From: Prochlorococcus sp. AG-673-L20
GTDB taxonomy: Bacteria; Cyanobacteriota; Cyanobacteriia; PCC-6307; Cyanobiaceae
Direction of reading: 5' to 3'
Length of the DNA stretch: 64,000 nt
Assembly (NCBI GenBank): GCA_003211135.1
Contig: QCTN01000001.1
Span: forward strand, 62,001 to 126,000
In this document: in pieces, positions 46,386 through 54,799 of the stretch
How positions within the stretch are numbered: position 1 is the first letter of the stretch
How the letters are laid out: each line of letters starts with the position of its first letter
Made by a program: the position numbers and the translations under genes
Notes under the pieces: generated by a model
The model's input: the letters and a program-made list of their open reading frames with translations, nothing else
The model's database searches: none
Told to the model about the DNA's origin: nothing

Positions 46386-48168
46386 ATTTATACTTATCTA
46401 GAGCTTCCTCATCGTTTTCTATCTGTCCCATATAAACAACTCCTTCATTTAGTTGTAATGTTATTAAATCACCGTTTGATATGGGGTTGTCAATAGTAGA
46501 TGAATTACAAATAGTCGATACTTTTATATTATGTTTTTTGAATATTTTATAGCATTCATCGACATTTTCATCAGTAACAATTCCAGTAATTTCTTTAGAG
46601 TATGGCAATTCCGTTAAAATACTTTTTGGTACAAATAAAATTTCTCCTGGCTCTATTAATGATAAATCAAGATTGGTTTTTATATTTCTTGCTTTGCCAG
46701 TAACACCTATTTCTCCTATTGATATTCCTCGAGTTACAACTTTTCTTACTAAGCCAACTTTTATTAGATCAGTAGAACCACTTATTCCTGTTAACGTCCC
46801 CGCAGTCTGAACTACCAAGTCACCTTGTTTAAGAATCCCCATTTCTTGTGCTTTTTGCATTGCAACACTGAATGTTTTTGCTGTTCTATCGTCATTTTTG
46901 ACTAATAAAGGAGTCACTCCCCATACTAGTTGCAATCTTCTAGCAACACTTATCTCTGTCGTTGTTGCGAGAATAGGTGTAGGCGGTCTGAATTTACTAA
47001 CATTACGTGCAGTTGAACCGGATTTGGTTAAAGGTATTATTGCTCCAGCATCAAGTTGTCTGGCTATGTTGCTGACCGCAGCGCTTATTGCATTTGGAAT
47101 AGTACTAGGAAGGTGACTTTCAATTGCTTTTAATGGATAATCACGTTCAATTCTTCTAGCAATTGTTGCCATAGTTTCAACAGCTTCTACAGGATAGTCT
47201 CCAACAGCTGTTTCATTTGAAAGCATCACGGCATCTGTACCATCTAGTATTGCATTAGCTACATCACTTACTTCAGCGCGAGTTGGTCTTGGATTTGATG
47301 CCATAGAGTCAAGCATTTGTGTAGCTGTAATAATAGGGATCCCTAGTGTATTAGCTTTCCTAATTAACTCTTTTTGTAAAAGAGGAACTTCTTCTGCTGG
47401 CATTTCAACTCCTAAGTCTCCTCGAGCAACCATAACTCCATCACACAAAGGTAATATTGTATCTATTTGATCTATTGCTTCAAATTTTTCAATTTTGGCT
47501 ACTACAGGAATTGAATGTCCATTCTTATTTATTAAACTTTTTATTTCGTTAATATCTGATGGATTTCTTACAAAACTTAGAGCTATCCAATCAATACCAG
47601 CGGTTAATCCAAATTCAAGATCTTCTATATCTTTATCAGTTAATGCTTTAACAGATAATTGTACATCTGGAAAATTTACTCCTTTGTTGTTAGAAAGAAC
47701 TCCACCGACAGTTACTTTACACTCTAATAAATTATTCTCTATGTCAACTTTCTCAACAATCATTTCAATTTTTCCATCATCTAACAATATTCTTTTTCCT
47801 GAAGTAACTTCTTGAGCAAGTTTGCTGTAAGTAACATTAGCAATACTTTTTGTACATTCAACTTCATTGGAAGTTAATGAGAATTTATCACCTTTTTTTA
47901 CTTTTATTGGACCATCTTTAAATCTTCCTAATCTTATTTTAGGACCTTGAAGATCTTGAAGTATTCCAATATTTATATCTAGTTTTTTTGAAACTTTTCT
48001 TATGGTTTTAATTCTTTCTTCATGATCTTTATGATCGCCATGAGAAAAATTTAATCGAAATGTTGTGACTCCAGCCTTTATAAGATCAGTAATTATTTCT
48101 TCAGATTGAGTTGCTGGTCCAATCGTTGCAACAATCTTTGTTCTTCTTTTTAAATCAATATTCGACAT
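46378..48168 (-). CDS. pyk: Pyruvate kinase with C-terminal PEP-utiliser-like domain
   Basis: A 596 aa glycolytic enzyme. The catalytic core has TIGPATQSEEIITDLI, SFVRNPSDI, MVARGDLGVEMPAEEVP and ATQMLDSM, and an allosteric domain ends near residue 475. An extra ~110 residue C-terminal domain (GEIGVTGKARNI, GIVTDENVDECYKIFKKHNI) resembles the swivelling PEP-utiliser domain found in bacillus-type pyruvate kinases. It is the first gene of a tight five-gene minus-strand run. Confidence 0.95.
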   Translation of the reverse strand: MSNIDLKRRTKIVATIGPATQSEEIITDLIKAGVTTFRLNFSHGDHKDHEERIKTIRKVSKKLDINIGILQDLQGPKIRLGRFKDGPIKVKKGDKFSLTSNEVECTKSIANVTYSKLAQEVTSGKRILLDDGKIEMIVEKVDIENNLLECKVTVGGVLSNNKGVNFPDVQLSVKALTDKDIEDLEFGLTAGIDWIALSFVRNPSDINEIKSLINKNGHSIPVVAKIEKFEAIDQIDTILPLCDGVMVARGDLGVEMPAEEVPLLQKELIRKANTLGIPIITATQMLDSMASNPRPTRAEVSDVANAILDGTDAVMLSNETAVGDYPVEAVETMATIARRIERDYPLKAIESHLPSTIPNAISAAVSNIARQLDAGAIIPLTKSGSTARNVSKFRPPTPILATTTEISVARRLQLVWGVTPLLVKNDDRTAKTFSVAMQKAQEMGILKQGDLVVQTAGTLTGISGSTDLIKVGLVRKVVTRGISIGEIGVTGKARNIKTNLDLSLIEPGEILFVPKSILTELPYSKEITGIVTDENVDECYKIFKKHNIKVSTICNSSTIDNPISNGDLITLQLNEGVVYMGQIENDEEALDKYKYV

Positions 48169-48229
48169 ATATAAATAATATTGCTAGATATAAGTAAATT
48201 TAACATACATAAAGTTAGTTATTTAATCT

Positions 48230-48559
48230 ATGGATTTCAAAACTTATCAGAAGCAAGCTCGCTTAACAGCCCAATATCCAAATTTAGGCTCAAACAATAT
48301 ATATCCAACACTAGGATTAGTCGGCGAAGCTGGTGAAGTTGCTGAAAAAGTTAAAAAAGTAATTAGAGATAAAAAAGGTATATTTGATGAAGAATCTAAA
48401 AAAGGATTAAAAAAAGAGTTAGGTGATGTTTTATGGTATTTATCTAATCTTTGCAACGAATTCGATTTTAAATTGGAAGAAGTTGCATTACAAAATTTGG
48501 AAAAATTGAAATTAAGAGCTGCTGAAGGTAAAATTTCTGGTTCGGGAGATGATCGTTAA
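48230..48559 (+). CDS. MazG-like nucleotide pyrophosphohydrolase
   Basis: A 109 aa all-alpha NTP pyrophosphatase. The metal-binding motif GLVGEAGEVAEKVKK...KKELGDVLWYLSNL shows EAGE and ExxD. Single-domain MazG proteins hydrolyse noncanonical or excess nucleotides; the exact substrate is unknown. Length is typical of the short form. It is divergent from pyk and convergent with the YggT gene, 2 nt between stops. Confidence 0.88.
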   Translation: MDFKTYQKQARLTAQYPNLGSNNIYPTLGLVGEAGEVAEKVKKVIRDKKGIFDEESKKGLKKELGDVLWYLSNLCNEFDFKLEEVALQNLEKLKLRAAEGKISGSGDDR

Positions 48560-48561
48560 AA

Positions 48562-48846
48562 TTAATAGCCATAGCCATAAAAATTATTAGCAATTCCTCC
48601 TAAAGCACCTACTAAAAAATTTAATAATAAAAAAGCTAAAATAGAAGATATATCAAATCCTCCTATGGGAGGAATAACACCTCTAAATATATTTAGGTAG
48701 GGATCGGTTAAGGATGTTAAAGCACTTAAAACTCCATTACTCCAATCAATACTAGGAAACCATGTTAGTAAAACTCTTATTAATAATAAGTAAGAAAAGA
48801 GTTGAACCGTACTTCCTAAGACTGAAAAAATCTTATATGCAACCAT
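48562..48846 (-). CDS. YggT-family membrane protein
   Basis: A 94 aa protein with two transmembrane segments. The family core is LLLIRVLLTWFPSIDW and LTDPYLNIFRGVIPPIGGFDISSILAFLLL. YggT/Ycf19 proteins in cyanobacteria and plastids affect thylakoid complexes and nucleoid or division organisation; the precise role is uncertain. It is downstream of scpB by 33 nt on the same strand. Confidence 0.9.
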   Translation of the reverse strand: MVAYKIFSVLGSTVQLFSYLLLIRVLLTWFPSIDWSNGVLSALTSLTDPYLNIFRGVIPPIGGFDISSILAFLLLNFLVGALGGIANNFYGYGY

Positions 48847-48879
48847 TTTTGAAAATTAGTATTTTTTAAATTCTAACAT

Positions 48880-49407
48880 TTACTTTTTATTGCCGCCTAT
48901 TTGCGATAAATATTCATTGCTTACAGCAAAAGTTTGAAAAAATTTTTCGGACAGTGATAGCCAATAAGATCTCCCATCTTTTTGCTTACGTTTAATAATA
49001 AAATTTTTATTTGTTAATTCTTTTATATGTTCGTAGGCTCCTGAACCTCTTAAAACTATAAGATCTGACTGCAGTATTTTTTTCTTAATTGCAATTGTCG
49101 CAAGTGTCCTTAATTCTGATGTTCTTAATTCAGATGGTAATAAATCTTCTACAAATTCATTTAGAATTGTTTTTAACTCTAGACAATAACAACTATTAAT
49201 TTCATTTAATTCTATTGCAGATTTTGTGTCTGAGTATTTTTCCTTTAATTCTCTTAATGCCTTGTCAATAGACTTAATATCCGCATTAGTAATTTCTGAA
49301 AGATTCTTTTTTGATATTGGTCTACCTTTAAGATACAGAACAGCCTCAATTCTTGTAACCAGACTGATATCGGTTAATTTTTTAGTAATTAGATCAGCTT
49401 GATTAAT
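48880..49407 (-). CDS. scpB: Segregation and condensation protein ScpB, with near-cognate start codon
   Basis: Absent from the ORF track because the whole open frame (from the in-frame TAA at 49435-49437 to the stop at 48880) has no ATG, GTG or TTG. The translation is clearly ScpB: VTRIEAVLYLKGRPISKKNL, then SELRTSELRTLATIAIKKKI and LRGSGAYEHIKELTNKNFI, two winged-helix domains. ATT 49407 (giving 175 aa) is my choice; CTT 49434 and other ATT or CTG codons are possible. ScpB joins ScpA and SMC in chromosome condensation. It follows ilvA by 38 nt on the same strand. Confidence 0.85.
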   Translation of the reverse strand: MNQADLITKKLTDISLVTRIEAVLYLKGRPISKKNLSEITNADIKSIDKALRELKEKYSDTKSAIELNEINSCYCLELKTILNEFVEDLLPSELRTSELRTLATIAIKKKILQSDLIVLRGSGAYEHIKELTNKNFIIKRKQKDGRSYWLSLSEKFFQTFAVSNEYLSQIGGNKK

Positions 49408-49445
49408 TTTTTTTCTACCTAACTCTTTCCCAAGTTACCTTATTT

Positions 49446-50987
49446 TTAATCGGATGCACCCAGGAATAATTTATATGTTTGATTATTAGTTTCATCCCAG
49501 TATTTATATCCTAAGAATTCAACAAATTTATACCAGTAATTAATTTCAGCACTATCTATTAATACTCCTATTACAATTTTTCCTACATCAGATCCATGAT
49601 TTCTATAGTGAAATATGCTTATTGTCCAATTTGATTTCATATTTTTTAGAAAATTTATTAATGCTCCTGGTCTTTCTGGAAACTCAAATCTATATAGCAA
49701 TTCAATATATTTTGATTTTTCTAATTCACTAAATTTTTGAGGCAAACGACCACCTACCATATGTCTTAGATGATTTTTAGATAATTCATCATTACTTATA
49801 TCTATGAAAGGATAATTTGATTTCCTAAATTCTTGTAAAAGTTCTTCTTTATCAATTATTCCATTAACCTCGATTCCTACAAATATTTGAGCATTAACTG
49901 AATTGGACATCCTATAGCTAAATTCCGTTAAATTTCTATTATTTAACAAACTACAGAAATTAATTAAGCTGCCTGCCTTTTCTGGTATTTCAACAGCAAA
50001 CATTGCTTCTTTGTACTCTCCAAGTGCAGATCTTTCTGCTACAAATCGTAGTCTTTCGAAATTCATATTTGCCCCACATGCTATAGCAATCATATTTTTA
50101 TTTGCGTATTTTGATTGGAATATATCCTTTTTCATCCCTGCAATAGATAGAGCTCCAGCTGGTTCTAGGATTGATCTGGTATCTTCAAAAACATCCTTAA
50201 TAGCGGCACATATTTCATCAGTGTTTACAGTTATCATTTTATCGATATATTTTCTTCCAATTTCAAAGGTTTTTTCTCCAACTTTTTTTACTGCTACGCC
50301 ATCAGCAAACTGACCAACTGATGCTAATTCTATTAATTTTGAATTTTTTAAGGATTTAGTCATCGCATCAGCATCTTCAGGCTCTACACCAATTATTTTT
50401 ACTTGAGGCCAAATTTTTTTTATGTATATGGAAATACCAGCTATTAAACCTCCACCTCCTACAGCAACATATATTGCTTCTGGTGGTTTTTTTACTTGTT
50501 TTTCTAATTCAATGGCGATTGTGCCTTGGCCAGCTATAACTTCAGGATCATCGAATGGATGAATAAAGCATAAATTATTTTCTTTACTAAGGCGTAATGC
50601 TTCTTTATAGGTTTCATCATAATTATCACCGAATAATATAACTTTTGCTTTTAGATTTCTAACAGCATTTACTTTTACTAAAGGTGTAGTTATGGGCATC
50701 AATATAGTTGCGCTGCAATTTAATTTCAATGCACTTAGTGCTACTCCTTGTGCATGATTACCAGCACTTGATGTTATGACTCCATTCGCAAGTTGTGATT
50801 GTGGTAATTGTCTCATTTTATTAAAGGCACCTCTTATTTTAAAAGAGAATACTTCTTGTAGATCTTCTCTTTTTAAATAAATATTATTTTTAAGTGCTTT
50901 ACTTAAATTATTTGCTTTTTCTAAAGGTGTTTTTTTAGCTACTTCATAGACTTGAGCCTGAAGTATTTTTTTAAAATAATCTTCCAT
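49446..50987 (-). CDS. ilvA: Biosynthetic threonine ammonia-lyase IlvA
   Basis: A 513 aa PLP enzyme making 2-oxobutanoate for isoleucine. The catalytic half has KREDLQEVFSFKIRGAFNKM with PLP lysine K50, SSAGNHAQGVAL and VGGGGLIAGI. The C-terminal half holds two ACT-like regulatory modules, FAVEIPEKAGSLINFCSLL and YRFEFPERPGALINFLK, the sites of isoleucine feedback inhibition and valine activation in the family. It is divergent from dxs. Confidence 0.95.
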   Translation of the reverse strand: MEDYFKKILQAQVYEVAKKTPLEKANNLSKALKNNIYLKREDLQEVFSFKIRGAFNKMRQLPQSQLANGVITSSAGNHAQGVALSALKLNCSATILMPITTPLVKVNAVRNLKAKVILFGDNYDETYKEALRLSKENNLCFIHPFDDPEVIAGQGTIAIELEKQVKKPPEAIYVAVGGGGLIAGISIYIKKIWPQVKIIGVEPEDADAMTKSLKNSKLIELASVGQFADGVAVKKVGEKTFEIGRKYIDKMITVNTDEICAAIKDVFEDTRSILEPAGALSIAGMKKDIFQSKYANKNMIAIACGANMNFERLRFVAERSALGEYKEAMFAVEIPEKAGSLINFCSLLNNRNLTEFSYRMSNSVNAQIFVGIEVNGIIDKEELLQEFRKSNYPFIDISNDELSKNHLRHMVGGRLPQKFSELEKSKYIELLYRFEFPERPGALINFLKNMKSNWTISIFHYRNHGSDVGKIVIGVLIDSAEINYWYKFVEFLGYKYWDETNNQTYKLFLGASD

Positions 50988-51103
50988 ATTTATATTTTTA
51001 GCATTAAATATTAATCTAATAAAACATTACATAATCTATTTCAAAAAAATTACTCAATTTGCGCCTTAACGTTTTAGATTATATAAGTAAATATTTTTAA
51101 ATA

Positions 51104-53017
51104 ATGCTTTTAAGTGAGTTAAGCCATCCAAATCAATTACATGGTTTAACGGTATCACAATTAGAGGAAATTGCCTGTCAGATTAGAGAGAGACATTTGG
51201 AGGTAGTTTCAACAAGTGGAGGTCATCTAGGTCCTGGACTAGGCGTAGTTGAATTAACACTTGCTTTATATCAAACATTAGATCTTGATTTTGATAAAGT
51301 TGTATGGGACGTTGGTCATCAAGCCTATCCTCATAAGTTAATTACTGGACGTTTCAATGAGTTTGACTCTTTACGTCAACAAAAAGGTATAGCTGGTTAT
51401 CTAAAACGTACTGAAAGTATATTTGATCATTTTGGAGCAGGTCATGCAAGTACATCAATATCAGCTGCTTTAGGAATGGCAATTGCCAGAGATAGAAAAG
51501 GGGAAGATCATAAATGCGTTGCAGTTATAGGTGATGGAGCATTAACAGGTGGAATGGCTTTAGAAGCGATAAATCATGCGGGACATTTACCAAATACTCC
51601 CTTAGTTGTTGTTCTGAATGATAATGATATGTCAATTTCTCCTCCTGTTGGAGCTCTTTCAACATATTTGAATAGAGTTAGACTAAGTCCACCATTACAA
51701 TTTTTATCAGATAGTGTTCAGGAAAGTGTTAAAAATATTCCTCTTATAGGTAAAGATATACCTGAAGAATTAAAAAATATAAAAGGAAGTGTTAGACGTT
51801 TAGCTGTACCTAAGGTTGGAGCAGTTTTTGAAGAACTTGGGTTTACGTATATGGGCCCAATTGATGGACATGATATTTCTAATCTTATAAATACTTTTAA
51901 TGCTGCTCATAGACTTAAAAAACCAGTAATGGTTCATGTTGTTACAACTAAAGGGAAAGGATATCCATATGCAGAAGCAGATCAAGTAGGGTACCATGCT
52001 CAATCATCATTCGATCTTTCGACTGGTAAATCAATTCCATCAAGCAAGCCTAAACCAGTCAGTTATAGTAAAATATTTGGTCAAACCCTTTTAAAAATTT
52101 GTGAGCAAGACAGTAAGGTTATAGGAATTACAGCAGCAATGGCTACTGGAACTGGACTAGATTTATTACAAAAAAATATTCCAGAACAATATATAGATGT
52201 AGGAATAGCTGAACAACATGCAGTTACATTAGCAGCTGGAATGTCTTGCGATGGTCTTAAACCTGTAGTTGCTATTTACAGTACATTCTTGCAACGCGCT
52301 TTTGATCAGCTTATTCATGATGTAGGTATTCAGAATCTCCCTGTATCTTTTGTTTTAGATAGAGCAGGAATAGTTGGTGCAGATGGTCCAACTCATCAGG
52401 GTCAATATGATATTAGCTATATGAGAGCGATTCCTAATTTTGTTTTAATGGCTCCAAAAGATGAAGCTGAACTTCAAAGAATGTTAATTACATCTATTAA
52501 TCACAAGGGACCAACAGCACTTCGCATTCCAAGAGGTTCAGGTTTAGGTGTAGCAGTAATGGATGAGGGATGGGAGCCTTTGAAGATTGGCGAAGGAGAA
52601 ATATTAGAAGAAGGTGATGATGTTTTAATTATTGCTTATGGTTCAATGGTTCAATCCGCTACTGAAACTGCAAACTTACTAAAAAATAAAGGTATTAGTG
52701 CTTGTATTGTTAATGCTAGATTTGTTAGACCTCTTGATCAAGATTTAATAATTCCGCTAGTAAGAAAACTTAAAAAGGTAGTAACAATGGAAGAAGGTAC
52801 ATTAGTTGGAGGATTTGGCTCGGCTATTGTTGAAATGTTAAACGATAATGAAATAAATATACCAGTTTTAAGAATTGGTATTCCTGATGTACTTGTAGAT
52901 CATGCATCACCTGATCAGAGTAAAGAAAAATTAGGATTTAAACCTGATCAGATGGCAGAAAAAATTATTAACAAATTTAATTTAGCAAAATTAAATTCTA
53001 AAATTACTGTTGAATAA
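51104..53017 (+). CDS. dxs: 1-deoxy-D-xylulose-5-phosphate synthase
   Basis: A 637 aa thiamine-dependent enzyme that starts the MEP isoprenoid pathway from pyruvate and glyceraldehyde-3-phosphate. Signatures are [20 protein letters not shown], the ThDP motif [13 protein letters not shown] with NDNDMSI, and [18 protein letters not shown]. Length is normal. It is convergent with psaK, with 2 nt between stops. Confidence 0.96.
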   Translation: MLLSELSHPNQLHGLTVSQLEEIACQIRERHLEVVSTSGGHLGPGLGVVELTLALYQTLDLDFDKVVWDVGHQAYPHKLITGRFNEFDSLRQQKGIAGYLKRTESIFDHFGAGHASTSISAALGMAIARDRKGEDHKCVAVIGDGALTGGMALEAINHAGHLPNTPLVVVLNDNDMSISPPVGALSTYLNRVRLSPPLQFLSDSVQESVKNIPLIGKDIPEELKNIKGSVRRLAVPKVGAVFEELGFTYMGPIDGHDISNLINTFNAAHRLKKPVMVHVVTTKGKGYPYAEADQVGYHAQSSFDLSTGKSIPSSKPKPVSYSKIFGQTLLKICEQDSKVIGITAAMATGTGLDLLQKNIPEQYIDVGIAEQHAVTLAAGMSCDGLKPVVAIYSTFLQRAFDQLIHDVGIQNLPVSFVLDRAGIVGADGPTHQGQYDISYMRAIPNFVLMAPKDEAELQRMLITSINHKGPTALRIPRGSGLGVAVMDEGWEPLKIGEGEILEEGDDVLIIAYGSMVQSATETANLLKNKGISACIVNARFVRPLDQDLIIPLVRKLKKVVTMEEGTLVGGFGSAIVEMLNDNEINIPVLRIGIPDVLVDHASPDQSKEKLGFKPDQMAEKIINKFNLAKLNSKITVE

Positions 53018-53019
53018 TT

Positions 53020-53283
53020 TTACAATACACCTCTAGAAGCTAATCCTAGTATTGCACCTATTCCGAAGATATGTCCTAGGCAATTAGCTCCTACGACAGA
53101 CGCATGACTTAAACCACCAAAGAATTGTGAATTAGGAATTTCAAAACCTTCATTAGGTTTTCTTATCGTGGCTCTTGCAATTGCATAAGCAAAAACATTA
53201 CATGCAATCATTACGATGGCACATTTTGGTGACCATTCAAATGTTGCGGGAGCAGATGCAGCTGCAAATAATGTAGTAAGCAT
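53020..53283 (-). CDS. psaK: Photosystem I reaction centre subunit PsaK
   Basis: An 87 aa thylakoid protein with two helices. It has WSPKCAIVMIACNVFAYAIARATIRKP and GGLSHASVVGANCLGHIFGIGAILGLASRG. PsaK is a peripheral photosystem I subunit at the antenna edge. An N-terminal short presequence (MLTTLFAAASAPATFE) is usual. It is downstream of two chloroplast-conserved membrane genes. Confidence 0.95.
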   Translation of the reverse strand: MLTTLFAAASAPATFEWSPKCAIVMIACNVFAYAIARATIRKPNEGFEIPNSQFFGGLSHASVVGANCLGHIFGIGAILGLASRGVL

Positions 53284-53348
53284 AAAAAAACGTTATTTTC
53301 TATATTCTCCTTTATTTCGAGCAATAAATCACATAATTGTAAAAGGTC

Positions 53349-53684
53349 TTAAGAGTTATTTACTTCTAGACGATTTAACATCTTTATAAAGCCAAGTAAA
53401 ATAACAAAATCGCTTAAGGTTAAGAAAAATTCTGCTGAACCATGAAGTAAGTCAACTTCAACAAGAGTTCTGTGATAGTAAGTAAGAGAAAATATCGAAA
53501 TTACTATAGTTATAAATACAAATAATACAGTTAAAGAAAAACCAATTTTGATTAATTTATTTAATGACTTTATCTTGTACAAATAATATAAGAAAATCGA
53601 ATATGGAATTATAGATGCTGCAAATAAGGCTGTATTATCAAATCTTGATAAGAAATTTAGAAATCTTAAAAAAAAATCATTCAT
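53349..53684 (-). CDS. DUF3593 membrane protein
   Basis: About 111 aa from ATG 53684 (MNDFFLRFLNFLSRFDNTALFAASI); the track start at 53711 is inside the upstream gene. It has three hydrophobic segments and LLHGSAEFFLTLSDFVILLGFI. The family is conserved in cyanobacteria and plastid-bearing eukaryotes with unknown function. Its start overlaps the DUF2499 gene stop by 8 nt (ATGAATGA). Confidence 0.8.
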   Translation of the reverse strand: MNDFFLRFLNFLSRFDNTALFAASIIPYSIFLYYLYKIKSLNKLIKIGFSLTVLFVFITIVISIFSLTYYHRTLVEVDLLHGSAEFFLTLSDFVILLGFIKMLNRLEVNNS

Positions 53685-53979
53685 AGGATTCTGTTCTTTT
53701 ATAAATTGCAATAGTAGCTATAGCTAATGTTGAGTTACCTATAAAAGTGAAAATCCCTTGAAGGGTAACTAAGCCATATAATTCATGTTGATTATCAAAA
53801 ATATGCCAAGTAATTGCACACATAGCTCCAATTAAATTAGGTATCATTGCGAGACTTAACCAGTAATAAAGCTCTAGTTTTTTATAGCTACTTATTTTAT
53901 TTATTATAAAAATTGCATAAATCCATTCTATTACTGAGCTGATATGAATTAACCAAGTACCAAATGAAAGTTCGTGCAA
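53677..53979 (-). CDS. DUF2499 (Ycf49-like) membrane protein
   Basis: A 100 aa membrane protein with SFGTWLIHISSVIEWIYAIF and YYWLSLAMIPNLIGAMCAITWHIFDN. This is the Ycf49-like family found in cyanobacteria and algal plastids. It is paired by overlapping stop and start with DUF3593, a conserved partner arrangement suggesting a joint thylakoid role. That role is unknown. Confidence 0.85.
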   Translation of the reverse strand: MHELSFGTWLIHISSVIEWIYAIFIINKISSYKKLELYYWLSLAMIPNLIGAMCAITWHIFDNQHELYGLVTLQGIFTFIGNSTLAIATIAIYKRTESYE

Positions 53980-53984
53980 AATAT

Positions 53985-54521
53985 TTATATATTTTTCTTT
54001 AATATATTAAGTACTTCTTTTGCATGATTGATTGGTAAAACACTTATCCATCTGTATATTATTTTTCCCTCTGGTGAAATCAAAAAAGTATTCCTATCGG
54101 AATAAGGAGGAATCCAGGAACCATATTTTGCACTAATAGTTCCATTGGGGTCGGATAATAATGTGTAATTTATTGATTTTTCACTGCAAAAACTTTCGTG
54201 AGTATCTTGATTGTCAGCACTTATTCCTATTATTTCAGCATTATATTTAGAAAAGTCGTTTTTTAATTGAGAAAATCCTTTAGCTTCTAGAGTACAACCA
54301 GCGGTAAAATCCTTAGGATAAAAATATAAAACTATCCATTTACCTATTAATTCATTCGAATCCCATATTTTTTTTGATTTAATACTTTTGTTTATTCCCT
54401 CTAAATGGAAACTAGGAGCTAAATCTCCTATCTCAGGAGCATAATCAAAAGCAATTGCAGATTTAAGATTAAAAAATAACGATATTAATATTACAAAAAA
54501 GCCAGATAAACTCTTCATCAA
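53985..54521 (-). CDS. Exported peroxiredoxin (PrxQ/BCP-like)
   Basis: A 178 aa thioredoxin-fold peroxidase. The N-terminus is a signal peptide (SLSGFFVILISLFFNLKSAIAFD), so it acts in the periplasm or thylakoid lumen. The peroxidatic Cys is C76 in DFTAGCTLEAKGF. The usual PrxQ resolving Cys five residues later is Lys81; C112 is the only other candidate in view. It lies 5 nt before the DUF2499 gene and 2 nt after rpmB on the same strand. Confidence 0.9.
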   Translation of the reverse strand: MMKSLSGFFVILISLFFNLKSAIAFDYAPEIGDLAPSFHLEGINKSIKSKKIWDSNELIGKWIVLYFYPKDFTAGCTLEAKGFSQLKNDFSKYNAEIIGISADNQDTHESFCSEKSINYTLLSDPNGTISAKYGSWIPPYSDRNTFLISPEGKIIYRWISVLPINHAKEVLNILKKNI

Positions 54522-54523
54522 AA

Positions 54524-54760
54524 TCAGAACTTATTAAGATCCACTCCATTTGTTTTGGCAACCTTATCTAAACCAACTTTTTGTATAGATTTTAATGCTT
54601 TAGTACTAATTTTTATGTTTACCCACTTTTTACCTTCTTGCCACCAAAGTCTCCTTTTTTGAAGATTTACCTGCTGTAATTTCTTAGTACGTATATGCGA
54701 ATGACTAACAGCCATTCCATTATTAGCTTTTGCACCTGTCAGCTCACAAACCCTAGACAT
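54524..54760 (-). CDS. rpmB: 50S ribosomal protein L28
   Basis: A 78 aa protein with [25 protein letters not shown] and [21 protein letters not shown], the L28 core. It binds 23S rRNA near the exit site. Length is normal. It is followed by the exported peroxiredoxin 2 nt later and preceded by htpG on the same strand. Confidence 0.97.
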
Positions 54761-54799
54761 ATTATTTGGAAAATATATTTATTAAGCTTAACACACTAC

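Noticed and set aside
47495-47815. Plus-strand 106 aa ORF inside pyk
   Set aside because: Antisense to the conserved pyruvate kinase core; typical codon-mirror shadow.
48880-49437. scpB as a decayed pseudogene
   Set aside because: Apart from the missing standard start, the frame is intact over both winged-helix domains and composition is coding-like; a near-cognate start is the simpler reading.
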